From positions 17,226,167 through 17,290,166 of the forward strand of contig NC_058043.1 of assembly GCF_020085105.1 (NCBI RefSeq): 64,000 bases of DNA. Direction: 5' to 3'. The stretch is from Siniperca chuatsi. Taxonomy: Eukaryota; Chordata; Actinopteri; Centrarchiformes; Sinipercidae. The notes under the pieces are model-generated. The model had not been told where the DNA came from. It saw only the letters and a program-made list of their open reading frames with translations, and did not search any database. Within the stretch, counting starts at the first letter, position 1. Every line of letters begins with the position of its first letter. The translations under genes were made by a program, and so were the position numbers. Of this stretch, positions 1 through 11,400 are shown in pieces.

Positions 1-828
1 TCCCAGCCAAGAAATAGTCTGGCACATAACCCCCCATAAAACTGTTGTTTTTACACTTTTGGTTTTGCATAAATTAAATAAAGAAGATAAAAAATGTTAA
101 TTAGTGAGCTTTAGAAGTGCTGGTAGGCAATACATTTTACTCTTGAACAGAGCCAGGCTAGCTGTTTCCCCCTGCTTCCAGTCTTTATGCTAAGCTAAGC
201 AACTCGACTGATGTAGCTTCATATTTACCGTACAGACATTGGCGTGGTAACAATCTTCTCATCTAACTCTCAGCAAGAAAGCAAGTAAGCGTACTTTCCA
301 AAATGTTGAATAATTTCTTTAAGGATATTAGACAGTACACAATCCAGCATCCAAAGTAGTCAGACAGTTGTACTGGTTTTAAATAAATCCAGAGGTTAGC
401 AAACTTATTTGGATGAAAAAAGAAGGTGAATTGTAAAATTATCACCCAAACTGTCAGTTTACTTACTGCTTCAACTGTAACCGTATAGGCCTACACAGTT
501 TTCCTGTGCAATGAGGGATTATTAACAATATTTCATTACTTTCGTTAAATATATTATATTACTACCATATATTTAGTTTTTTCAGTTTTACCTCAAAATA
601 AAGTAATTTGGCTAAACTGTTGGCTTGTTTACAACCTGTCTGATCAATCGAAATGATGGCCAAAACTAGGAAAACAAGACTCAATATGTTCAAAAACAAA
701 AAACAACAGTTCATATCTAATTTGCATCCACTACTGTCTTTCCCAGATGAGTGTATCCACCTTGTTAATATTTAATATCATACCCTGTACAGCTCCATAT
801 GTATCACAAATGACTGTGTCTTCTGCAG
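1..828. other. Non-coding, no gene recognised
   Basis: AT-rich sequence without a reading frame that resembles a known protein on either strand. The last part (about 790-828) has a pyrimidine-rich stretch ending in a plausible splice acceptor, so it is probably intron of a gene that starts left of the window. Confidence 0.4.
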
Positions 829-950
829 GAAAATGCCATGGAGTGTGGTTCAGCAACACGCCTGTCCAGTCCTCTAACAGCAGCTCTGCTCCCTCTGATA
901 GCAGCGACCATCAGCAGGTGACCATTAGCAGCAGGACTGGACATCAGTAA
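829..950 (+). CDS. Candidate last coding exon of a gene entering from the left
   Basis: A splice acceptor (tgtcttctgcag) at 817-828 is followed by a phase-1 open frame. It encodes about 40 residues rich in Ser, with one Cys and the C-terminal end TISSRTGHQ, and stops at 948-950. A polyadenylation signal AATAAA lies at 1252-1257, so acceptor, short exon, stop and poly(A) signal occur in a sensible order. I do not recognise the protein. The Ser-rich hydrophilic end would suit the cytoplasmic tail of a membrane protein or a disordered C terminus, but that is inference. It could also be a chance frame. Confidence 0.33.
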
Positions 951-1251
951 GGACTAAATCAACAAGAAGATGCTTATAAACACATAGAGAACATGGCCAA
1001 TCAGAAATGAATTTGCTCGTACCTCTGCAACAGGCAGCGCTCTACTAAGAAAAAATCTTTATCTGTAGCACTGAGACTCACATCCATTAATGCAGAAAAC
1101 AAAAATGATGTGGTGCAGCAAAAGAAAATGAGAATAATGGGAGTGCTTGGTGACTTTGCTCAGAGAATTGCAGATCACACCACTGACAGTTTGCCTACTG
1201 TACTGAATGTGTGCTGAAATTAAATAAGAGAAAGAAATACAGTATGTCAAC

Positions 1252-1257
1252 AATAAA
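1252..1257 (+). terminator. Poly(A) signal for the candidate exon at 829-950
   Basis: Canonical AATAAA about 300 bases after the stop codon of the candidate last exon, followed by AT-rich sequence. It supports that exon only by position. Confidence 0.3.
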
Positions 1258-1801
1258 AATAAATGCCTAGGAGTACTGGTATTTCTGCTCTAAGTATAAA
1301 ACAAGTCTCTTGTGCAAAGGATGATAGTAAGCCATCAAATTTGTTTGTTTCTTTGTTGTGAGGAAAAAAATGAAGGCTAATGTAAGAGTCTGCAGAATGT
1401 AAAATGCACTTTTGTCATGTGTGAAAAGAATGCAGAGCGGTCTCTATTTTTGGCAGGAAATTGCTAAAAAAAAACAATTGACAGTGCCATCATAGTTTTC
1501 TTTCTTCAAATATTTTACATTCATTTTGTAGCTAAATTCTTTTTGATGTCAGTAATAATATGGATCATGTAAAATATCTGAGAGACAACAGAAAATTTGA
1601 ACTTGCTTTCTTCTGCGAGTTTCTCCTTGTTTTAAAGCAGAAGACATTTCAGACAAGCTAAAGATGCATGAAGATGATCACAGAATGTTACATTGATATA
1701 TTCAGCCATAATTTGTCAAGGTGACCACATGTTTGAGAAAGCTGATGAATAAATACAAAGAAATATTTTCCTTCCTTCATTTACCCCTTGTGTTATTTTC
1801 T

Positions 1802-1804
<3 letters not shown>

Positions 1805-1846
<42 letters not shown>
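1805..1846. repeat. (GT)n microsatellite
   Basis: About 21 uninterrupted GT units within non-coding sequence. The surrounding stretch 1258-2173 holds no recognisable gene. Confidence 0.95.
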
Positions 1847-1849
<3 letters not shown>

Positions 1850-2173
1850 ATATCCTGTTGTAAAAAAAATATGAAACAAAATTAAGAGTAAAGTGAACTT
1901 TTGCTTCAGTTATATATGAGACAATACATTGTAAATACATTTTCAATCCTGAAATACAAAACAAGTTGAATTAAAATGAAGGTTGAACCCATGTTGTGCT
2001 TTGTACATCATAAACCAATCTTATAGTTTGATTTATCTTAGAAAAGACATTACAGTAGTCTTACATTAGTATGGATTAAACTAGTTAACTTTAAACACAA
2101 GGTTTGCATTTCCAGCAGTTATTTAGGCTGTCTGCTTTCTCTTTCTCTATACAGTATAAAACAAGTTTGCATT

Positions 2174-5100
2174 TCAGTGTGTCTGCATGGTGCTGTACAC
2201 CATACCCTTCAGGTCTGAAGCAGCTGGCTCCTCAGAGATGGTGGAGTACAAATGGTATATGTCAGACTGAGAAAAGGCAGAAACCAATTGTAGCATCCAT
2301 ATATAGCAAATATATTTAATATTGTTCCTCATGTCAGACTTACATTCTTTCTTTCATTTTATTCTTTTTCACTTCCTCAGAACCTGCTAGAGAGAAAGAC
2401 ACACACAGTAAGATGATTGTTTCCCATGAAGTTTTATTGAAAAGTCTGTAAATCAAATAATATATTTCTCGGAATAAAAATAAAAGCCTTTAGTCCAGCT
2501 GGATTCAAGGATTTGATGGTCATTATATGCTTGTCATGATTGCGTGTATCTTGGACAGCATTACATTTTTGTGGGAGAAATTTGGGGGTGACTAAGGGGT
2601 TTAAGGGTGCAATAGAATTTATGGTACTGAGGTTTGACTAAAGTATGGTTTCACAAAGGAGGCTTCAGGCCCTGTGATTGTGTTGTTTTGGGTTATGGGG
2701 CACTACATGTTCCTATCATAAGATAGAAGTGTCCCAGAAGTTTCTGTACTTCTGATACTGATAACTTGGGACAGAGACTGTCTCTTTCTTTGTCTCATCT
2801 TTCTACTGATTTATGATAGATGAACCTGTAAATCACCACCTACCGTTCTGCTTTAAGAAGTGTACCTTTTTTGGATGTAAACTGAGTATTATGTTGGCTG
2901 TGCCCCTGTGTACATGCTGCCCCAATGCTTCTCTTCAACTGATCCATGTTTGTAATAAATCCATATATTCATGTAAGGACAACTGAGTTTTTCTTCAACA
3001 ACTTTCAAGTTTCGTCTTTTAGCCAAACAAAGGAGAACAATTTTATACCATCTCCTCTCATAAAATATTTTGCTCACAAAACTGTGTCACACTCAAGCTT
3101 ATTTTTGTCTCAGTAGTGGTCTCCCACACATGTGGTTTACCTTCAGTTTGAGATACAGGTCTTGGGTGTTTTTTCCACAATGGTTATTTTAGTAGCTGTG
3201 AGCTATGTGAGCTGTAAGCTATGTGAACTCTGTTCAACTGTAAAAATATGAAGCTGCATCAAATATTTCCAGGAAACTGCAAATGGCTTTTAAGATCCAA
3301 ACTAAGATGATGCCAGTCAGCTACTGCAACCACAGTAGCTGACTGGCATCATCAGTTTCATTCATGCTTCACCATCAGTGGCTCCTTCACCAGCTGTGTG
3401 GCTATTAGTGCGTCCATTATAACCTGACACTTCTCACTGACATACTGCTGATACACTCATGCCAATGACGTTTTTGTTAAATCTAACTGTATAACCATTT
3501 GTTATAAATGGCCAATTCCTTGACAAGGAAGTTGTCTGTTTCTTTTGGCTAGTTGTTTAACCCTCTCAGAGTAAATCTCAAGATGCATTGATTGTGAAAA
3601 TGCAACTTCTAGAGCTTACATACATTTAATTATCATATAAACTGTTAAAAGGGTTTTAGACACTTCAGTATTAAACAGTGTGTGAATATTCATATAAAAA
3701 CTGATTCTGACTTTATTAGACAAATCAACAGAGTTCTCACCAGCTCTTCGTTTTGTTCCAGAGAATTGCCGAAACCAGCAAGATGACGCCCACAGTTACT
3801 CCACAACCAGCCACTACTACTACAAACTTCCACATCCACATTTCTGCTTTGAAACAACAGAAGCCATGAAGAAGTGTCATTTTTGCTTCTCACAACATTA
3901 ACAAAACAGCACCAATGCCAGTGCACACCAAATATATAAAATGGAAAGCAAAGTATTACTTTGTTACTGATATAAAGTTACTGAGTAAATTAGGTTGTAA
4001 ACATAATTGAATCACTGAATTCAAGTGGTAAGGAATTACACATACTAACCTGAAGCTGTTTTCAGAGAGGCTACAGGGAAAGAGCTATCTTTAGTGCCAG
4101 GCGTACTAAGGCTCGAACCTAGTAAGTGCACAGTCACAAACGTTATTAAAACATCCACAGCAATGCATGTTAGCATTTTGATGCAATAATAAGAATCTTT
4201 AGTCTACCTGTTATTTCATCGCCAGATTCTGGATTCACAGGAGTCATACCAGCTGCTTAACAACTTTAAGGCAGGCGAACTTCACATTCGCATAAGCAAC
4301 TGCACATCCATCACACACTATCAGAGTAACCAGTCAGCAACCATCACTTCAGTATGCACTTTGACTGACATTCAGGTTAATCACTTTTTAAAACATTTAA
4401 AACTGAATAATTATGTCACCTGATGCTGGTTTCACTGGTGTTCAGGAAGTAGAGGTTGAACCACCAGTGTTACTTGACGTACCAACAGTCCAACCTGGTG
4501 AATCAACAAAAGTACATTTCAAAAGACTGAATACACTGAAACATGTGCAATTTGTAATTAACTAATGTCACACTTAACATACTGTATCTGTTATCTTGTT
4601 ACCTGATGTTAGTTTTACAGGAGTTTCCAGAGAGGAAGCACGAGGCCTGCTAACAGTCAGACCTGGTGAATAAACAGACAAAGACCTCTTAAAAATTCAA
4701 ACCAATTGATACTGAATAGCTATGTAATAATGTTCTGGACTGCTACCTTAATGTATAAAATGTCCTACCTGTGGTCACACTAAATGTCAGCATTGTCTGG
4801 GTCTTGCTTGACTCTCTTTCCACAATATCTACAGCAAGAGAAGATGGATTTGGGCTGATACATTTCCTGTGTTTACAAATAAATACATATTTATGTGAAC
4901 AACTGCATGGGACATCCTTACTATTTGTGTATTTGTATTTTGCATATGGTTTTGGTACGGACCCCGGTCCATAACAAGCATATATAAGTATACAGTGAAC
5001 TTAATAAACTAATAAACTTGATTTTGATTCTGATGTCACAATTAAACTTTTCAAAGGACATGAAATTAAAAAACAGACTCAAAGTGCAACTGTCCTGTAA

Positions 5101-6165
5101 TGTAGTTCTAATTTACGCATTCATAATTTACTTTATTAATACATTCATCAGTGTCATTGGATGTGTTGTGTGTGTAAAAGGTTAATAAAAAGTCTATATA
5201 AATATAATGTGCTATTCTGCTATCAAGTACACTGTAAAACGGGTCTGTGATTTCAAACAGTGCTGACATGTAGTTATAATATGTTATATGTAGTTGTAAT
5301 ATGTTATATGTATATGTTATACAATCATGTAATAATGTGTAATCATCTATCATTGCTCAGAATAAAAATATTCTGACATCAAAAACAATTTATCAAACTA
5401 ACAAAAAGCATATCTGTATCACTTTTGCCAACAGGTGGGATTTTAATGAGAATGGAGGTTATTAAATCAGTCTTTCTCTCTTCATTTTGGTTTGTTACCA
5501 CTAAAAACAAATTCACACCTGAAATATTACATCACACCACTTTTCTTGTGCTGACACTGTATCAAGATATAATAATATCAGTAGATGGGAGAAACAGTCA
5601 CTCACTTTGTATGGTGATTGAGGATGTGTCACTTTGTGGAGATGGACAATTTAACTCTCTGCGCTTTACAGTATAAACACATTTTACTTTAACCTCAGCA
5701 GGAGAACTCTGATGTGTCATCTTCAGCAGCTCAGTTCCTGTCAGTGTCTTCAGACAAGAGGACTCTCTGACAGTTCCTCCACTTAAAGTGCAGAAACAAC
5801 ACTGAGACACAGAAACAGATGATAGAGTCTGACAGTTCATTGTGACTGAGTCTGTCTCTGTGATCACCGGTGGATTTACTGTCAGTTTAGGTGGAAGAGA
5901 TGCTGAAAATTTAAGAATATATTGGATGGAGTAACGGAAAATTGCATTTATTTAAAATAATTCTGATGAGAAATTTATTATGTCAGAGGATGAACATTCA
6001 AAATGTTCTAACACTTCCTCTAAAGACTTGACCTCCATGTTGAGAGGCATTTTGTTCTTTGTGCTCGTACTGTAGCAAGATATCCTAATATTAGTCCGTA
6101 GCAGCAGTGTTCACTCACTTCCAATGATGATGGAGGACATGTCAGTGTCAGGAGATGGAGACCTC
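2174..6165 (-). pseudogene. Copy 1 of receptor-like gene family, incomplete and damaged
   Basis: Read right to left the recognisable exons are: 3' remnant of an Ig-like exon (6119-6165); an Ig-like exon (5606-5902, 99 codons, starting ASLPPKLTVNPP and with NC...KC cysteines); stalk exons 4769-4828 (DIVERES...TFSVTTG), 4603-4662 (GLTVSRPRAS...TSG), 4420-4494 (with a TGA just before TPVKPASG), 4208-4252 and 4050-4118; a transmembrane exon 3741-3843; and a tail exon 2174-2266 (SDIYHLYSTISEEP...VYSTMQTH). Damage seen: no signal-peptide exon, no second extracellular domain exon, an in-frame stop, and a transmembrane exon of 103 bases where copy 2 has 102, which shifts the frame. The membrane-proximal exon of copy 2 (8989-9045) has no visible counterpart. 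Probably a pseudogene, though exon skipping could remove the stop. Confidence 0.6.
3306..3353. repeat. Perfect 21-bp inverted repeat (hairpin)
   Basis: Arms 3306-3326 and 3333-3353 are exact reverse complements around a 6-base loop (caacca). It lies in the tail-side intron of copy 1. The DNA to its right resembles the corresponding intron of copy 2 (about 9630-9790), where the fold-back is absent. Confidence 0.85.
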
Positions 6166-6900
6166 CTAGGAAGAGTATTTGCCAGTGGAAATTACCTTAC
6201 TGATATAAATAAACAAAAGAAAGAAGAAGTCCTAAAAGATCATGAAAAGGTGCTTGGCAAAAAGGTAGAAATCAGTGCAGCTTTGTATATGGAATTCACC
6301 TTGAGGGAAATGAGAAGGGCATCAAAGGGCAGCAGATATTCTGCTCTGGGACAAGATCAATTGAGTTATGCTATGTTAACTGTCAATTACCAGAGGATTA
6401 GAAATAGTATTGAAACTTTTCAATAAGATATGGACAGAAGAAAGACTACTAAGTGAAAGATGGCATTCATTTTACAATTTGTTAAACCAGGAAAAGATAC
6501 ATCAAATGCTGAAAACTACAGACCAATAGCACTAACCTCACACCTATGTAAATGGATGGAAAGAATGATTGTCTACAAGTTATCATATTTTTTAGAAAAC
6601 GGAAGATTGTTAAACGAGTATCAGAGTGGCTTTAGGAGTAAGTAATGAAATTGAAAAGACCCTTAATATGAAGGAAATGATGGCTATAGTATTCTTTGAC
6701 ATTGAGAAAGCTTATGATTGCATGTGGAGAGAAGGTCTGTTAATTAAATTGAACAAGCTAGGCATAGGTGGAAGGTTATTCTTATTACTCTTCATGGATT
6801 TTCTATCAAACAGAAAATTTCAATTTAAAGCAGAATCAGAAATCTCAGAAAGTTTTGTTATTAAAACAGGATACCACAAGGTAGCACAATTATTTTAGCA
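6166..6900 (+). mobile_element. LINE fragment (I/Nimb-like reverse transcriptase)
   Basis: Three adjoining plus-strand frames give reverse-transcriptase blocks in order: a region with ALGQDQLSYAM (about 6340), KPGKDTSNAENYRPIALTS (about 6487), LLNEYQSGFRS (about 6610), NEIEKTLNMKEMMAIVFFD, with IEKAYD following in the same frame (6650-6720), and FLSNRKFQFK (about 6800). The order and motifs fit a non-LTR retrotransposon of the I/Jockey superfamily; the Nimb-like placement is from memory. The FFDIEKAYD block holds the first catalytic aspartate; the later YxDD block is absent. The copy is truncated at both ends and has at least two frame changes. It interrupts an Ig-like exon of the neighbouring receptor-like copy. 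Confidence 0.8.
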
Positions 6901-7149
6901 CCCTATGTCTACCAGTTAGGAAAAGGTTTACTGACAAACTCAATATTGTCGGTCTATCTCAGTGTCCCTTCTCCTAGGCTTGTTTTTCTTGGAGAAATGC
7001 TACTGTAACATTAGTTATCTAAGAAACTTGAAAACCACAGTCTATGTTGCAAACCTAATACTGCATAGCTTTCTGATGTATCCACATTTCACTATAACAC
7101 AAGTTGCATACTGTCAAAATGCTACAGCTTAACTTACACCCTGCTCTGC
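6901..7149. other. Non-coding, no feature recognised
   Basis: Sequence between the LINE fragment and the DIRS-like remnant. No exon of the receptor-like family is visible. Confidence 0.4.
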
Positions 7150-7620
7150 CATTTACCCAGCTTTTTTTACATGGAGGATATGGAGTCTGCTAAGCTACCT
7201 AGCATCCCTCCAATAGATGAATCTCTGGCTATCCACTTGCCACCAAAACCTAACTGGCCATGGAGCAAACCCACTCTCCCCAGAAAGCAGAGCAGATTCT
7301 CTGCCTCTCAGCTTGAGAAACTATACTGGGCCCAGGGCTGACTGCTTGTGAGCTGAAAATGCTGCCTTGTTTTTGGATTAGATACACAGAACAGCTGATT
7401 TCATTCTCAGGCTCTCCAGCACAGCAGCTATAGCTTGGTAAACAGTTTGGCTGAGGAAGTGGTGTACCAGCATTATCTGTGGTTAACTCTCACAGAGTTT
7501 CCTGAGGCACAATGCTCTGAATTTCTCATCAAGCAAATAGAAAGCAAAATCCTCTGGGCTGTTAGGACAGGCTTTAGACAGAGGATGGACACTCCTGTTC
7601 CATCTCCCACTCCCTGACAT
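7150..7620 (+). mobile_element. Fossil fragment of a DIRS-like retroelement (gag-like region)
   Basis: The translated plus strand carries pieces reminiscent of the gag-like protein of fish DIRS elements, such as IDESLAIHLPPKPNW, LEKLYWAQG and VVYQHYLWLTL. The copy is a broken fragment without recognisable pol or terminal repeats and looks old. The family call is from remembered motifs only and is tentative. Confidence 0.35.
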
Positions 7621-8463
7621 GACATATGGCTCACAAGAGACCCTCCCTGGAGGACTATTCTCATCGGCTGTTGACAGCCATGGGGGAGCCGCAACTCTGT
7701 CAGAAACAGTCTGAACTAAACACGAAAACAGTGGACTAAACACAGAGGAAAAAAATAATAAGAATTCCCCGCAGTGTGAGAGACAGACAGGTCGGGGGCA
7801 CTCACTGTCCCCTCCCCTCCTTTCTATGGGCTCTCGACCCACAGGGCTAAATCAAGAGATTCTTCAGTTACATTTTGATCTTGACAGTTGCTCCCAAGCA
7901 GACAGTTGCACCAAAACCCAGTTAAAGCCCCAACACTCACACTCCCCTCACCAGGTCACAGACTGTTATCACCTGCCACATGCGTAATAAAAGTAAAATG
8001 TTGTCCTTATGCAAACTTGACAGAAATAGGGACATGCGTTTGTGTTCTGTGTTACAATGAAGGGTCAATTTTGCCCCACTTTAAAGCCTGAAGTTGCAGA
8101 AATAATCTAGGAAACATCCCCTCACCCACTCATAAACTCAGTCTCTCCAATCCGTCCCGGTCATTGCTCCAGCCTGCTAGCAGAGGGTGTACTTGTACCA
8201 TAAATGACGGTGTTCAGCAGACTTGAAGCAAGAGAGGCCTCTTGGCAGGCATGCACAGTATGGGGTTGAGAAAGTTCAAGATACTGACTTTACGAGAGGT
8301 AATGCAGTCAGTTCAACCAGTGGACTAGTTCACTATGTGGACTCAAAGGATGCCTATTTTTATTTCAATACTACCGAAACACAGACAGTTTCTGTGCTTT
8401 GCTTACATAGAAAAAACATACAAACACCAAGTTAAAGACATACAATATAAAAAAGTTTGTGTT
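7621..8463. other. Intergenic, 3' of copy 2
   Basis: No coding exon recognised. A minus-strand poly(A) signal (tttatt on the plus strand, about 8359-8364) lies roughly 100 bases beyond the stop codon of copy 2 and may end its transcript. Confidence 0.35.
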
Positions 8464-11400
8464 TCAGTGTGCCTGCAGGGTGCTGTACACTACGTCCTTC
8501 AGGGCTGATGGAGGTGGTTCCTCAGAGATGGTGGAGTACACATGGTATATGTCAGACTAGAAGAAAGAAGAAAAGAAAGACACCAACTGTAAGAGCTTGT
8601 TAAATCTATAGCATCTATAAACCTACATAGCAAATATGCATATACTGTGCCTCATGTCTCACTTACATGCTCATTTTGAGGCTCTTGCCTGTTCAGTTTC
8701 TCAGAACCTGCGAATAAGAAAGACCACAAACTAAGATGAAAAGAAGGGAAAGCAACAATTTTATTGAATGTTTTGCTTATTTAATTGTATAGATATAAAA
8801 ACTTATAAAATTAACTACCGTATATTTGTCATACTACAGTATACAATTTTTTAAATATTGCAAACCACTAATACTGAAAATAAATGTATTATTTATTTAT
8901 TTATTTACTGTATGTAATATACAGCATGAAACCTGTTCTCAAAAGCCTTACACTACATTCAGGTAGGGGTGAAGCAAAAGTAGCTCACCAGTAGGACAGT
9001 CAGCACCAGGTACTGAGACGATCACACTGTAGGTTTCATCATTACCTGCAACAGAAGGCAAAACACACCTCAATAGACTATAAGACCACAATATAATTGA
9101 CAAATGTACAGTATACTATATGTATGAATAATACAGTGATGTTGCCACTAAATGTGTACATTACCTTTGACACTGGCTTGTGTCCTACACAGAAATAAAG
9201 GGGGGATGTTTTAATAAAGAGTGTGTCCTCATTACACAAGAAAGCAGAATGCACTGTAGGACAATGAACATAATATCCAGAGGGATATGTTTATTTCCCC
9301 AAACACCTCTGTGAATTCTGTGGTCACTACTTCTAAATGCAGTTTAATGGGGAAATTTTAATTGGGGAAGGAGAATGAGCTCTCTCCACTGATTCAACAA
9401 CTATTGTCCTGCTGCCCTTAAAGGAGCAGTGTCTAGGATTTAGTGGCATCTAGAGGTGAAATTGCAGTTAGCAACCATTTGAATACTACTTGAAGTGAAT
9501 AAGCTGAACTTCTGTATGAAAATGTTTTTTTAAAAGATTTCTTACCTCTTGTAAGAACATCTTTCTGAAAAATGCACAAAAAGAAAGAGAGAGAAGCATA
9601 GCTAGTTCAGGTACTAAAGTTGCGCTTTTATTGGCTGATTGGCATCAGCTGTTTCTGATATGCTTCACAATTATTGGCTCATTCACAGCTGTATGACTAG
9701 TAATGTCCAATCATATTCATGCAGAGCAGACATTATAAACTGACACTTATCATTGTCACTCATGTCAATGGTGTTTGCTGCAGCAGCTCCCACCACCAAC
9801 TCAACCTCCTTATGTGGTGTGTCTTATTGTTGATTTAACTAAGATTTAAGTTCATGTGTGTGTTTATTAAAGGTACAATGTGTAATTCCTAGCCACATGC
9901 TCCAAGCAAATAGGGGGCAGCATTGTGCAAGAATTGCATGATTTACTAATTGCAGCAATGACACGGTTCAAGATTGTGTACAGTTAGACACGTGTAATAA
10001 ACCTTGCAATGTCCTCAAAAATGTATATCGAACTTTCCAAACTTCCAATCTTGCCTTATCTCATAACAGTAATACCAAGTGGTTACAATATGGTGAACCG
10101 ATCGACAGTCGGTCTACTACTGGGTCCATACAATGTCAATTTACAGTCAGTTATAAAAAAATTTAAAAAGCCAACTGCTAACTAACAGCAGGGCAAGAAT
10201 ACGCAAAATTCGACCAAACTGCTGAAACTCTAAGACTAACACTGCTATCTTATAATCTTCACATGCACAGTTTTCTTAGCTCAGTTTTAGCAAGACCAAA
10301 GTAGCAGGAAAACAGCCACATCAAAACCATATATCGGCACCATTTGAAATGTTTTCGGTACGGTTTGTGTTGTCATTATTTCCACTAAAAATACATTTCT
10401 CTAAATAGCCAAAGTTAGATGTTTAAAAAAGTCTAAAAGAAACATTTCGGGTTCAACATAAAAACGCATCTCTTTACTCGCCAAGAGCTGTCTCCAGCGG
10501 TGGAAAGCCACACTAATATTTACTCTTGTTTTGCTTCTTTTTTCTTTGCCATCTTTGTGTTTCTGTGACACTAACCGGGGGTTGTACCTTCAACTTCACA
10601 AGCCCTCGGTGCAGCTCTGCTTCTTCGTCCTCTCATGTTGGACTGAAGGCAGACTGGACGCTACAGTGACTCACTATCGTCTCTCGAGGCACAAGTGGTA
10701 ATCTTACACATTGTACCTTTAAGGGACATTAGCTCTCTCAGCCTAATCGACTCTGCTCGGATAATTTGAGAGCTCCCTCAAACAGCAGGACGGGAAAAAT
10801 ACATTTAAGCTTTACTGGACACATAATTCAGGTTCTCACCAGTTCTTCTTTTGGTAGATAGAAGTGCCACTCCCAGTAAGATAACACCCACAGTTACTCC
10901 AAAACCAGCCGCAACTACTAACAACTTCCATATCCGTGTTTCTGTTTGGAGGCCACAAACAAGTGTCAGTTTCACTTCTAACACAAAAGCAGGAAGACTG
11001 TGTGTACCTACTGAATTTCTTAAAGTGCACTGAACACCAAATATAGAAATGGACAACGTATTACTTTGCAACTGATGCAAATTTAACGTATAAATAAAGT
11101 TGTGAACATGATGAATCATTGAATTCAGGTTAAGCATCATAATAATGTAAAACAGGTTGCTTCACTGTGACACTGCAGAGCAATACATACTGCTCAAACC
11201 CAGCAGAAACATATAACCTGTGTCCACTGTAGATGAGGTAGTAACAATTTTTAATATTCAAATATTAAATCTGGGGTAGTTGATCACATAAAAGTTTCTA
11301 AAGGCATCCATGTTACATTTCTCACTGTCATTCTCCTAAATCACTATCTAATAAAGGCATGAAGAAACTGAGTAGTTGTGTCACCTGATGCAGGTTTCTC

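Noticed and set aside
1716-1964. Minus-strand open frame with a poly-(Thr-His) stretch
   Set aside because: Produced by translation of the (GT)n microsatellite.
9166-9187. Possible 20-base microexon in copy 2 between transmembrane and tail exons
   Set aside because: It has AG and GT borders, but its length would put the next exon in a frame with an early stop; the direct junction works without it.
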